64,000 nucleotides of DNA from Streptomyces sp. TLI_235 (GTDB taxonomy: Bacteria > Actinomycetota > Actinomycetes > Streptomycetales > Streptomycetaceae). Made by a program: the position numbers and the translations under genes. Below the pieces are notes generated by a model, which had not been told where the DNA came from, ran no database searches, and worked only from the letters and a program-made list of their open reading frames with translations. Location of the stretch: NCBI GenBank assembly GCA_002300355.1, contig NSGV01000002.1:1860001-1924000 (forward strand). The letters are read 5' to 3'. Each line of letters opens with the position of its first letter. Positions within the stretch are counted from its first letter, which is position 1. Positions 7,447 through 16,268 of this stretch are shown here, piece by piece.

Positions 7447-9774
7447 TCAGCTGGTCTGGATCGAGGTGTCGTCGATCACGAAGCTGGTCTGCAGCGAGGA
7501 GTCCTCCACTCCGTTGAACTTCAGGGTGACGGTCTGGCCGGCGTAGGCCGACAGGTCGATCGTCTTCTGGCTGTAGCCGGTCGCCTTGTTGAGGTTCGAG
7601 TACGAGGCGACGGTGGTGCCGTTGACCGTGACGGTCAGCTTGTCGTACGCGGTGGAGGTGGTGGTCTCCGCCGTGTCGATGTGCAGCCAGTAGCTCAGGG
7701 TGGCCGCGCAGTTGGCCGGGATGGTCACCGTCTGCGAGAGGCTGTCGGTGTGGCTGGAGCCGTAGCCGTCCAGCCAGGCCTTCCAGGAGCCGCTGTGCGA
7801 GGCCTGGGAGGCGGAGTTGTCGACGACACCGCTGGTGGAGGTCCAGGTGGTGTTGCCGGACTCGAAGCCGGCGTTGCCGAGCAGCTGCGCCGGGGTGCAG
7901 TTGCCGCCGGTGGTGCTGACCGTCCAGGTGAAGCTGGTGGTGCCGGTCTTGTTGGCGGCGTCCTTGGCGGCCACCGTCACGTTGTACGTGCCCGCGGTGG
8001 TCGCGGTGCCGCTGATCAGGCCGGAGCTGCTGATCGACAGGCCGGTGGGCAGGCCGGTGGCGCTGAAGGTCAGCGGGGCGGTGCCGCCGCTGGCCTGGAT
8101 CTGCAGGCTGGCGCTGTTGTTGACCTTGGTGCTCTGGTTGCCCGGGTTGGTCACGGTGACCGTGCCGCTGGGCAGCGAGCCGACGTTGACGGCGGCCCAG
8201 GCGGTGGCGACCGCGTTGTACTCGGCGCTGCCGTTGCCGTACAGGTCGGTGGCGGCGTTGAGGGTGGCGGTGCGGGCGGCCGCGTAGTTGGTGGTCGAGG
8301 TCATGTAGACGCTCAGCGCGCGGTACCAGATCTTCGCGGCCTTGTCCCGGGTGATGCCGGTGACGGCGATGTTGTTGACCGTGGGCGAGTTGTAGCTGAC
8401 GCCGTTGATGACCTTGGCGCCGCTGCCCTCGGACAGCAGGTAGAAGAAGTGGTTGGCGACACCGGACGAGTAGTGGACGTCCAGGTTGCCGACGCCCGAG
8501 TACCAGGAGTCGGCCGAGCTGCCGTCCTTGGAGGGCTTGTCCATGTAGCGCAGCGGCGTGCCGTCGCCGTTGATGTTGATGAGCTCGCCGATGAGGTAGT
8601 CGGGGTTGTCCGACGGGATGTTGGCGTAGAACTCGACCATGCTGCCGAAGATGTCGGAGGTGGCCTCGTTGAGGCCGCCCGACTCGCCGGAGTAGTTGAG
8701 GTTGGCGGTGTTGGCGGTGACGCCGTGGCTCATCTCGTGGCCGGCCACGTCGAGTTCGGTCAGCGGGGCGTTGTTGCCCGAGCCGTCGCCGTAGGTCATG
8801 CAGAAGCAGCCGTCGTCCCAGAACGCGTTCACGTAGTTGTTGCCGTAGTGCACGCGGCTGTAGGCGCCGACGCCGTCGTTCTTGATGCCGTTGCGGCCGT
8901 GGATGTTCTTGAAGTAGTCCCAGGTGGCCGCGACGCCGTAGTGGGCGTCGACCGCGGCGGACTCGCCGTTGGAGGCCTGGCCGTTGCCCCAGGTGTCGGT
9001 GGACTTGCTGTAGAGGGTGCCGGTGCCGGAGGTGCCGTGGTTCAGGTTGGTGGTGTAGCCGTTGCCGCGGGCGGCGTCCTTCATCTGGTACGTCGAACCG
9101 GACAGCGTGGTGCCGATGGTGACGTTGCCGACGAAGACACCGGTGCCGGTACCGGTCTTGATGCCCTCGAACTTCTGGATCACGTTGCCGGTGGAGGCGT
9201 CGGTGACGACGTGCATCCGGCTCGGGGTGCCGTCCGACTCGGTGCCGGAGACGACGGTCTCCCAGGCGAGGCGCGGGGAGCCGTCGGCGGCCCAGACGAC
9301 CAGCCGCGGGGCGGTGTCCAGGGCGGAGCCCGACTCGGCGGCCAGCGCGGTGGCCTGGGCCTTCGGCGCGGCCAGCTTGGGCGTGGTGTTCACGCCGGTC
9401 AGGGCGGCCTGGGTGGCCTTGTCCACGCTCTTGGTCACGCCGGCCGCGCTCTGGTGCACGACCAGGTCGCCGCCGAGGACCGGGAGTCCGGCGTAGGTGC
9501 GCTCGTACCGCAGGTGGCGGCTGCCGTCCGCGTCCACGATCGCGTCCTTGGCGACGAGCTTCTCCTGCGCGCCGAGGCCGAGCGTCTGGGCGACGGCGGC
9601 GCTGCGCTGGCCGGCGTCGGAGAGCAGCTGGGCGCGGTTGAGCGCCGCCTGCGGGGCCACGGCCGAGGGGGCGGAGGGGGCGGCGTTCGCCACGACCGGG
9701 ATACCGGTCACCAGCAGTGCAGTGGTGGCCGCCAGCGCGGCCATACTCACCCGGGCAGGGGTGTAGCGGGACAT
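7447..9774 (-). CDS. Secreted M4 (thermolysin-family) zinc metalloprotease
   Basis: A 775-residue secreted protease. Signal peptide 1-32; FTP and PepSY-type propeptide (about 40-215), which normally keeps the zymogen inactive and is cleaved off; and M4 catalytic domain (about 225-535) with GHEMSH zinc ligands H346 and H350, catalytic E347 and third ligand E370 (GGLNEATSD). A cysteine-bearing loop (DDGCFCMTYGD) precedes the active site. C-terminal additions are an Ig-like putative domain (about 540-620) and a beta-sandwich similar to carbohydrate/P-type domains (about 630-775). The start is set by AAAGGAG six bases before the ATG at 9774; the frame stays open far upstream but is not used. Likely role: extracellular protein digestion. 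Confidence 0.94.
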   Translation of the reverse strand: MSRYTPARVSMAALAATTALLVTGIPVVANAAPSAPSAVAPQAALNRAQLLSDAGQRSAAVAQTLGLGAQEKLVAKDAIVDADGSRHLRYERTYAGLPVLGGDLVVHQSAAGVTKSVDKATQAALTGVNTTPKLAAPKAQATALAAESGSALDTAPRLVVWAADGSPRLAWETVVSGTESDGTPSRMHVVTDASTGNVIQKFEGIKTGTGTGVFVGNVTIGTTLSGSTYQMKDAARGNGYTTNLNHGTSGTGTLYSKSTDTWGNGQASNGESAAVDAHYGVAATWDYFKNIHGRNGIKNDGVGAYSRVHYGNNYVNAFWDDGCFCMTYGDGSGNNAPLTELDVAGHEMSHGVTANTANLNYSGESGGLNEATSDIFGSMVEFYANIPSDNPDYLIGELININGDGTPLRYMDKPSKDGSSADSWYSGVGNLDVHYSSGVANHFFYLLSEGSGAKVINGVSYNSPTVNNIAVTGITRDKAAKIWYRALSVYMTSTTNYAAARTATLNAATDLYGNGSAEYNAVATAWAAVNVGSLPSGTVTVTNPGNQSTKVNNSASLQIQASGGTAPLTFSATGLPTGLSISSSGLISGTATTAGTYNVTVAAKDAANKTGTTSFTWTVSTTGGNCTPAQLLGNAGFESGNTTWTSTSGVVDNSASQASHSGSWKAWLDGYGSSHTDSLSQTVTIPANCAATLSYWLHIDTAETTTSTAYDKLTVTVNGTTVASYSNLNKATGYSQKTIDLSAYAGQTVTLKFNGVEDSSLQTSFVIDDTSIQTS

Positions 9775-10048
9775 GCGGACTCCTTTTCCGACCGGTCGCG
9801 GGGTCACGAGCGGTGGAGAGAACCTGGGCCGCGGGGTTGCGGCGCAGCGGGGGCCCGGCCGGTGGGTGCGCGGCACGGGTGCGGTGCAAGTGGGGGCCGT
9901 GCAGGTGTTACGGAGGCGCTTTACATGTCGTTGGTGCGGCCGCACCGGGGGGTTGGGGTCCAGCCCGCTTGCGGCCGGAGGAATCGTGGCAGCAAACGAC
10001 CTGAGAGTGACAGATGCATGCCACCAAGATGGCCAGGAAACGCCAACG

Positions 10049-10060
10049 GGCGTTAACGCC
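10049..10060. promoter_or_regulatory. Palindrome GGCGTTAACGCC upstream of the M4 protease
   Basis: A perfect 12-bp palindrome in AT-richer DNA, 275 bp before the protease ATG. It looks like a dimeric repressor operator, but no regulator gene is next to it and only one copy is seen. Confidence 0.35.
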
Positions 10061-10238
10061 TGACGGGAAGTCGCCTCGAACGGCTCGGCGGACCTCCGCC
10101 GCGCCGGCGACCGGCTGACAATCGGTCTCATTGGCTCCGACCGGCCCGGTGACCGGGCCGGTGGGTGTGCGAACCCGTCGTCCGGCAGCGGTCCCGATGC
10201 GCCATCCCGTCGCCGTAGGGCGGTTTTCGGCCAATGCG

Positions 10239-10270
10239 GAAGGGGCCCCGCATGGTCGCGGAGCCCCTTC
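10239..10270 (-). terminator. Hairpin terminator after the pullulanase gene
   Basis: 13-bp arms (10239-10251 and 10258-10270) with a single mismatch and a 6-base loop, beginning 17 bp beyond the stop codon of the large GH13 gene. Confidence 0.75.
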
Positions 10271-10287
10271 TGCCTACGGACGTTCCG

Positions 10288-13200
10288 TCAGTGCTGGACG
10301 AACACCGCCACGGTCCGGGCCGGCACCGTGAAGGTGCCGGTGGCCGGGTCGAAGGCGGACTGCTTCACCACCGGGTCCGCGCCGCCGGCCTGCACCCGGT
10401 GCAGCGCCTGGCCGGTGCCCCGGAGGGCGGCCAGGGTCTGCTGCTGGGCGGTGGGCGTGGCGTTGAAGACCACGGTGATGCCCTTCTCGGCGCCGCGCAG
10501 GCCGGTGCCGTCCAGGTGCATGGTGATCACACCGGGGGCCTCGCCGGCGGTGCCGGAGAGCGGGAAGGACAGCCGCTTCTGCACGTCGGCGGCGGTGGTC
10601 AGGGCGAACAGCGACGAGGACTGCCGGATCCGCAGGAACTGCTGGTACATCGAGGTCGAGGCGTTGGTCTCGTTGCAGCCGACGGCGAGCTTCGGGTCGG
10701 CCAGCAGCGACTTGGCGGTCGGCCACATCGACTTGTTGTCGGCGGCCATCGGCAGGCCGCGGCCCCAGCCGTTGCCCTGGGTGCAGTCCCAGTGGATGGC
10801 GTTGAACCAGTCGCCGGAGTCGAAGGCGTTGGCGTCCAGCGACTTGGAGCGCAGCAGGTCGCTGCCGGCCTGGGCGAAGCCCGGGCCCTGGCTCAGCGCG
10901 GTGAGCGACAGGCCGAGCGCCTGCATCCGGGCCCGGTCGGCGGGCGAGGTGCCGACGGGCAGCTTGTAGGCGAGGGCGTCGAACAGGTCGGCGTTGTCGT
11001 GCGCGTCGAGGTACTCGACGGCCTCGCCGGGCTGTGCGGCGTAGCCGGTGGGGGCGCCGTTGTAGTCGACGGCCTTGCCGGTGACGGTCTTTCCGCTGCT
11101 GTCGGTGAAGGAGTAGCCGGCCAGGTTGCCGGTGAGGCCGACCTTGACCTGGTCCATCTGGTGCAACAGGCGGGCCTTCTGCTCGGCCGGGGTCCCGTTG
11201 GCCGCCGAGCCGTTGGGGTCGGTGAACAGGCCGGACGCGAAGCCCTGCTGGGGCGCCGAGGAGAGCATGAAGTTGCCGCCGCGGGCGGCGTCGCGGATCC
11301 GGTCGTTGAAGGTGGCGATGCCGGTGCCGGCCATGTTGGTCTGGGTGGCCTGGACGAAGCGGGCGTCGTTGGCGACCACGCCGAAGTTCCAGCCCTCGCC
11401 GTACAGGAAGATGTTCTTCCCGTCGACGCCGTCCTTCTGCGGGGTCAGGCCGCGCAGCGCGGACTGCACGTCCAGCATGGTCGACTTCGGGTCGATGCCC
11501 ATCAGGTCGAAGCGGAAGCCGTCGACGCGGTACTGCCGGGCCCAGGTGACGACCGAGTCGACGACCAGCTTGTTCATCATGGCGTGCTCGGGCGCGGTGT
11601 CGGCGCAGCAGCTGTCCGTGGTGACCTTGCCGGTGTCGGAGAGCCGCTGGTAGTAGCCGGGGACGACCTTGTCGAGCACCGAGTGCTCGTCCTGGCCGGC
11701 GGCGGCGGTGTGGTTGTAGACCACGTCGAGGACGACCCGCAGGCCGGCGTCGTGCATGGCCTGCACCATCTCGCGGAACTGCACGGTGCGGGCGGTGCCG
11801 TTGGGGTCGGTGGCGTAGGAGCCCTCGGGCACCGTGTAGTGCAGCGGGTCGTAGCCCCAGTTGTAGGCGTCGTCGGCCTGGACGGCGGCGACGCACTCCT
11901 GCTGCTTGTCGCTGTCGGCGGCGAGTGCGGCGAGGTCGCAGGCGGGCAGCTTCTGGTCGGCCCGGTTCTCGCGGATGGTGGCGATGTCGAAGGTCGGCAG
12001 CAGGTGGATCGTGGTGACGCCGGCCTTGGCGAGGTCGCGCAGGTGCCGCATGCCGGCCGACGTGGACTGCGTGAACGCCAGGTAGGTGCCGCGCTCGTCG
12101 GCCGGCACGGTGGTGTCGGCGCTGGAGAAGTCGCGGACGTGCAGTTCCTGGATCTGCTGCTTGGCGGCCGGGATCGCCTCCGGGCTGCGGTGCCGGTCCC
12201 AGCCCTTGGGCTTGGTGCTCTGCGCGGAGAGGTCGGCGACCAGGCTGCGCTTGGAGTCGGTGGAGAGCGCGACGGCGTACGGGTCGGTGACGGTGTTGGT
12301 GACCGTCTGCTGCACGCTGGGGGCCCAGACCTTGACCTGGAAGGTGTAGTACTTGCCGTCCAGATCGTCGTGGTCGCGGGTGAGCGACCAGACACCGGTG
12401 GCGTCGTCCCGCTTGAGCGGCACGGCCTTCGCGGTGCCGCCGGTGGCCTTGTCGAAGAGCTGGACGGCGACCTCGGTGGCGGTCGGCGCCCACAGCGACA
12501 GGGTGACCTTGCGGTTGTCGTCGCCGAACCAGCCGCTCTCCTTGCGGCCGCTGTAGACCGGGCCGAGCTGGGCCTGGGCGGCCTTCGCGGCGTACAGGTC
12601 GTCGAGCACACCGGGGATCTGGACGCCGGTGGCGGCGACGGCGGCGCCGCTCGGCAGGTGCTCGGTGAAGAGCAGCTGGCTGCGCAGGGCCTGGGTGATC
12701 CGGCCCGTGTCGCGGCTGTCGACGGTGAAGGCGCGGTAGCCGGCCAGGTGGGGGAAGGCGGCCTTCTGCGCGGCGGTCAGGGTGCCGGGGTTGAGCCGGA
12801 TCCACTGGCCGGGCTTGCTGAGCACGCCCTTGTCGGCGGTGATGCCGCCGGCCGGGTCGTAGATCAGCTGGGCGCTGGTGCCGCCGTTCAGGGCGGTGTC
12901 GGCGGCGCCGTAGTTGGCCGGGACGACCACCGTCCTGGCGTCGATCCACTGGGCGCGCGCGGAGGTCAGGTCGACCTGCGAGGAGCTGCCGGAGGCCTGC
13001 GGCAGCAGGTAGCCCTCCTGGCCGCCCAGGACCCAGATCTCCCGCCCGCTGGTGGCGAAGTTCAGGGACTGGTCCTGCGGGAGGTCCTTGTCGTTGCCGT
13101 TGTGGATGATGTAGCTGAGGCTGGTCGCGCCCGGGGCCAGCGGCACCTCGAAGACCGCGCCGTAGGCGTCCTTGCGGGCGGGCATCAGCGGGCTGCCCCA

Positions 13201-15822
13201 GTCGGTGGGGGTGGCGGCGCCCGTCCAGTCGTGCAGGCCCCAGCCGTCGTAGTTGCCGTCCGCGCGGTGGTAGTGGATGACCGCGGTGTTCTCCTTCACC
13301 GGCACCGCCGCGTCGGGGTCTGCGGTGCGGACGGTCGGGTCGCCCTCCTTGATCCACACCTCGCCGGTGGTGCCGAGGTCGATGTGGCGGTCGGTGTCGA
13401 CGTCCTTGGTGCCGTTGTTCTCCACGACGAAGCCGACGTCGGAGGCGCCGGTCTTCAGCTTCACGTAGGCGAAGGCGCCGTAGGCGTCCCGGCCGACGAA
13501 GCCGTGCCCGGCCGGCCAGGTGGTGGACTCGCCGTCGGCGAGGTCGCCCCAGGCGTAGAGGTTCCAGCCGTCGTAGTCGCCGTTCCTGCGCTGGTAGTGG
13601 ACGACCGCGTAGGGGCGGGAGGTGGCGCTCGGGGCCTGCTGCGGCACCGGGGCGCCGGTGGTGAAGGAGCCGGTGGTGGAGGCGAGGCGGCCGGCCGAGT
13701 CCTGGACGACGGCCTTGTAGCGGACGACGGTGCCGGGGGCGGCCGCGGAGACGTCCTGGGTGACCTTGAAGCTGCCGTTGTCGGCGGTGCCGAGGACCTG
13801 CCAGGGGCCGGTGCCGACCTGCGCGGCGAAGGTGACCCGGTCGAAGCCGCCGCCGGGCACCTGGGCGCCGACGGTGACGGTGCCGGTGGCGCCGTCGGCG
13901 GGCGCCTGCAGGGTGATCTGCGGGCCGGCGGCGGGCTTGGCGAGCTTGCCGGCCGCCTTCCAGACCACCGAGGACATCGGCGGGACGGTGACGGTGAGCT
14001 TCCGGTCGGCGCCGGTGGTGGCCTTGGGGCCGGCGGCCGGGTAGACCGGGCGGAAGTCCATGCCGGCCGAGTAGGTGTCCAGGGCGACGGTCTTCGGCTC
14101 GGCGGAGTTGTTCACCGCGACCAGGTACTCGACCTGCTGCCTGGCGTCGATCCGGGAGAAGGCGTACACGCCGGGCCCGTCGGCGGCGTACCGCTCGATC
14201 TGGGCTCCGTCGGCGAGCGCCGGGTAGGCCTCGCGCAGCGAGGCGAGGTCGGAGATGCCCTCGTACAGCGCGCCGTGCTTGCCGTAGCGGTCGGCGGAGC
14301 CCTTGGAGCCGCCGATCACGTTGTCGGCGTTGTACGAGGGGGTCTTGGACGCGAACATGTCCTGCCGGGCGTCCTTGTCGCCGCCAGCGCCGGTGAAGCC
14401 CTGCTCGTCGCCGTAGTAGACGACCGGCTGGCCGCGGGTGAGGAACTGCAGCTCGTTGGCGAGCAGGTCCTTCTTGAGCAGCAGATCCTGGCTCGCGCCC
14501 GGGTTGTCGCTCTGCAGGAAGCTGCCGAAGCGGCCCATGTCGTGGTTGCCGAGGAAGGTCGGCAGCTCGTGGGCGTCGGTGGAGCCGGTGGTGTAGCGGT
14601 AGTCCTGCGCGTACAGCTCGGCGAGGGACTTGGCGGAGCCGTTCTGCGAGACGAACCGGCGGGCCGCGTCCTGGAAGGCGAAGTCCAGGGTGGCCTGCAG
14701 CTTGCCCTTGGTGACGTAGGGCGCGGTGACGGACGGGTCGGCGGAGTAGACCTCGCCGAACATGAAGAAGTCCTTGTTGCCGCGCTGGGCGGCGAACTGC
14801 TTGAGCGCGGGTGCCCAGTTCTGCCAGAACGCCATGTTGACGTGCTTCACGGTGTCGATCCGGAAGCCGTCGACGCCGGCCTCGGCGACCCAGGTCTGGT
14901 AGATCTTCTTCATGCCGTCGACGACCTTGGGGTTCTGGGTGTCCAGGTCGTCCAGGCCGGAGAAGTCGCCCTCGGTGGAGGACTCGCCGACGAAGGTCGA
15001 GTTGCCGCGGTTGTGGTAGAGCGAGGGGTCGTTCAGCCAGGACGGGGTCTTGGCGTTCGCGTCGGCCGGGGAGCGCAGCACCGGGGTGTAGGGGAACGAG
15101 TCCTTGGTGATCTTCGGCCAGGCGGTGCCGGCGTCGGCGACGGCGGTCTCGTCGACCGGGTTGCCGTCCGCGTCCAGGGTCGGATAGGCGCCGGCCGAGC
15201 GGTAGTCGTAGCTGTGCTCGGCGAAGTCGACGACGTCGGCGGTGTGGTTGGTGATGACGTCGAAGAAGACCTTGATGCCCTTGGCGTGCGCCTTGCGGAT
15301 CAGCTCCTTGAGCTGGTCGTTGGTGCCGAAGTGCGGGTCGACCTGGGTGAAGTCGGTGATCCAGTACCCGTGGTAGCCGGCCGAGGCGTCGGCGCCGGTG
15401 CCCTGGACGGGCTTGTTCTTGAAGATCGGCGCCATCCAGATGGCGGTGGTGCCGAGGTCCTCGATGTAGTCCAGCTTGTCGATCAGACCCTGCAGGTCGC
15501 CGCCGTGGTAGAAGCCCTTGTCCGCGGGGTCGAGGCCGTTGTCGAGGCGGCCGCCGGTGATGCCCCCGGTGTCGTTCGCGGTGTTTCCGTTGGCGAAGCG
15601 GTCGGGAAGGACGAAGTAGAACTGCTCCCGCGTGAGGTCGTGCCGGCCGGCGGTGGCGGCGAGCGCGGCGTCGGAGGGCGGGGCGGGCGGGGCCGCGGCG
15701 GCGGCCAGCGGAGCCGAACCGAGGGTGGCGGAGATCAGGGACGCGGCCAGCAGGACGGCTGCTCGGCGGGGTCTGCGGTACGGGGTGGTGCTCCGAGAAC
15801 GGCGGGGCTGGACATCGGCCAC
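10288..15822 (-). CDS. pulA: Giant secreted amylase-pullulanase with two complete GH13 domains
   Basis: A 1,844-residue secreted protein of the pullulanase-type alpha-1,6-glucosidase family. Order: signal peptide (1-45); a complete alpha-amylase GH13 domain (about 60-560) with D323 (GFRIDTVKH), E357 (FGEVY) and D428 (GNHD); two PUD/CBM41-like starch-binding domains (VHYQRRNGDYDGW and IHYHRADGNYDGW); an N-terminal pullulanase beta domain and CBM48; and a second GH13 (about 1270-1700) with D1439 (GFRFDLMGID), E1476 (YGEGWNFG) and D1609 (AHDN). Both triads are intact, so it should cut alpha-1,4 and alpha-1,6 links. The start is GTG at 15822, six bases after GGGAG; the frame is open to 16005. Operator-like repeats upstream match those of the amylase. 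Confidence 0.93.
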   Translation of the reverse strand: MADVQPRRSRSTTPYRRPRRAAVLLAASLISATLGSAPLAAAAAPPAPPSDAALAATAGRHDLTREQFYFVLPDRFANGNTANDTGGITGGRLDNGLDPADKGFYHGGDLQGLIDKLDYIEDLGTTAIWMAPIFKNKPVQGTGADASAGYHGYWITDFTQVDPHFGTNDQLKELIRKAHAKGIKVFFDVITNHTADVVDFAEHSYDYRSAGAYPTLDADGNPVDETAVADAGTAWPKITKDSFPYTPVLRSPADANAKTPSWLNDPSLYHNRGNSTFVGESSTEGDFSGLDDLDTQNPKVVDGMKKIYQTWVAEAGVDGFRIDTVKHVNMAFWQNWAPALKQFAAQRGNKDFFMFGEVYSADPSVTAPYVTKGKLQATLDFAFQDAARRFVSQNGSAKSLAELYAQDYRYTTGSTDAHELPTFLGNHDMGRFGSFLQSDNPGASQDLLLKKDLLANELQFLTRGQPVVYYGDEQGFTGAGGDKDARQDMFASKTPSYNADNVIGGSKGSADRYGKHGALYEGISDLASLREAYPALADGAQIERYAADGPGVYAFSRIDARQQVEYLVAVNNSAEPKTVALDTYSAGMDFRPVYPAAGPKATTGADRKLTVTVPPMSSVVWKAAGKLAKPAAGPQITLQAPADGATGTVTVGAQVPGGGFDRVTFAAQVGTGPWQVLGTADNGSFKVTQDVSAAAPGTVVRYKAVVQDSAGRLASTTGSFTTGAPVPQQAPSATSRPYAVVHYQRRNGDYDGWNLYAWGDLADGESTTWPAGHGFVGRDAYGAFAYVKLKTGASDVGFVVENNGTKDVDTDRHIDLGTTGEVWIKEGDPTVRTADPDAAVPVKENTAVIHYHRADGNYDGWGLHDWTGAATPTDWGSPLMPARKDAYGAVFEVPLAPGATSLSYIIHNGNDKDLPQDQSLNFATSGREIWVLGGQEGYLLPQASGSSSQVDLTSARAQWIDARTVVVPANYGAADTALNGGTSAQLIYDPAGGITADKGVLSKPGQWIRLNPGTLTAAQKAAFPHLAGYRAFTVDSRDTGRITQALRSQLLFTEHLPSGAAVAATGVQIPGVLDDLYAAKAAQAQLGPVYSGRKESGWFGDDNRKVTLSLWAPTATEVAVQLFDKATGGTAKAVPLKRDDATGVWSLTRDHDDLDGKYYTFQVKVWAPSVQQTVTNTVTDPYAVALSTDSKRSLVADLSAQSTKPKGWDRHRSPEAIPAAKQQIQELHVRDFSSADTTVPADERGTYLAFTQSTSAGMRHLRDLAKAGVTTIHLLPTFDIATIRENRADQKLPACDLAALAADSDKQQECVAAVQADDAYNWGYDPLHYTVPEGSYATDPNGTARTVQFREMVQAMHDAGLRVVLDVVYNHTAAAGQDEHSVLDKVVPGYYQRLSDTGKVTTDSCCADTAPEHAMMNKLVVDSVVTWARQYRVDGFRFDLMGIDPKSTMLDVQSALRGLTPQKDGVDGKNIFLYGEGWNFGVVANDARFVQATQTNMAGTGIATFNDRIRDAARGGNFMLSSAPQQGFASGLFTDPNGSAANGTPAEQKARLLHQMDQVKVGLTGNLAGYSFTDSSGKTVTGKAVDYNGAPTGYAAQPGEAVEYLDAHDNADLFDALAYKLPVGTSPADRARMQALGLSLTALSQGPGFAQAGSDLLRSKSLDANAFDSGDWFNAIHWDCTQGNGWGRGLPMAADNKSMWPTAKSLLADPKLAVGCNETNASTSMYQQFLRIRQSSSLFALTTAADVQKRLSFPLSGTAGEAPGVITMHLDGTGLRGAEKGITVVFNATPTAQQQTLAALRGTGQALHRVQAGGADPVVKQSAFDPATGTFTVPARTVAVFVQH

Positions 15823-16268
15823 AGCGGGCTCCCTTGGGGCGGCTCGTTCGTCATTGAGTTGAGGTGGCGTGGACGCTAGCGCGCTGCAAGATGTTTCAGC
15901 AAGATGCTGAAAATGTTGCAACCAACCTCTTGACCGAACCGTTGCCGAGACCGCAGAGTCGTATCCGTGCCCGGGGAGTACCGCCGGATACCGGGCACGT
16001 TGCACGGGGATGGCCGCCCGTCGGGTCCGGAGGACCCGGTCCGGAGCCTGACAGCACCCGACGGGCTACCCCGCCTCTCGTGACTCGCCTCCGGGCCCAT
16101 CAGGCCCACCGGGCCGTTCTGGCCCTTCCGGCCCTTCCGGCCCGGCACCGGCGCGCTCTTCGGCTCGCGAGGGATCCCCGGGGTCGACCCCGGTGATGCG
16201 CACACGCAACAATGGATTGCATGCGTCCCCCCAGGCTCACTCCCCCTCCGACCGCAGGGGGACAGCCG
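15823..16268. other. Divergent intergenic region, pullulanase / PAP2 gene
   Basis: 446 bp between divergent genes. The left part holds the amylase-like operator repeats (15881-15926). The middle has GGCCC/CCGGG-rich repeats around 16095-16150. Near 16165-16190 there is a short GGGGTC/GACCCC inverted repeat. No gene is credible here. Confidence 0.55.
15881..15926 (-). promoter_or_regulatory. Operator-like repeats upstream of the pullulanase gene
   Basis: On the minus strand: TTGCAACA, TTTCAGC, A, TCTTGC, T, GAAAC, then ATCTTGCAGCG. The central TTTCAGC...TCTTGC...GAAAC series (15893-15912) matches the amylase upstream region apart from a one-base spacing change. It lies 60-105 bp before the GTG start. 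The motif is seen twice in the window, before two starch-degrading genes; binding by MalR/Reg1 is inferred. Confidence 0.65.

Larger units (their letters stand above)
9775..10287. other. Intergenic region upstream of the M4 protease
   Basis: A 513-bp stretch without a credible gene. From right to left it holds the pullulanase terminator (10239-10270), an 11-bp perfect inverted repeat with one central base (10140-10162, ACCGGCCCGGT) and a 12-bp palindrome GGCGTTAACGCC (10049-10060). Both lie upstream of the protease and could serve its control. Confidence 0.6.

Noticed and set aside
5938..10056. 1,372-residue plus-strand reading frame antisense to amtB and the M4 protease
   Set aside because: Val/Gly/Arg-rich low-complexity translation typical of the antisense frame of high-GC genes; the minus-strand genes have clear motifs.
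10234..15879. 1,881-residue plus-strand frame opposite the pullulanase gene
   Set aside because: Same antisense artefact; both GH13 active sites are on the minus strand.
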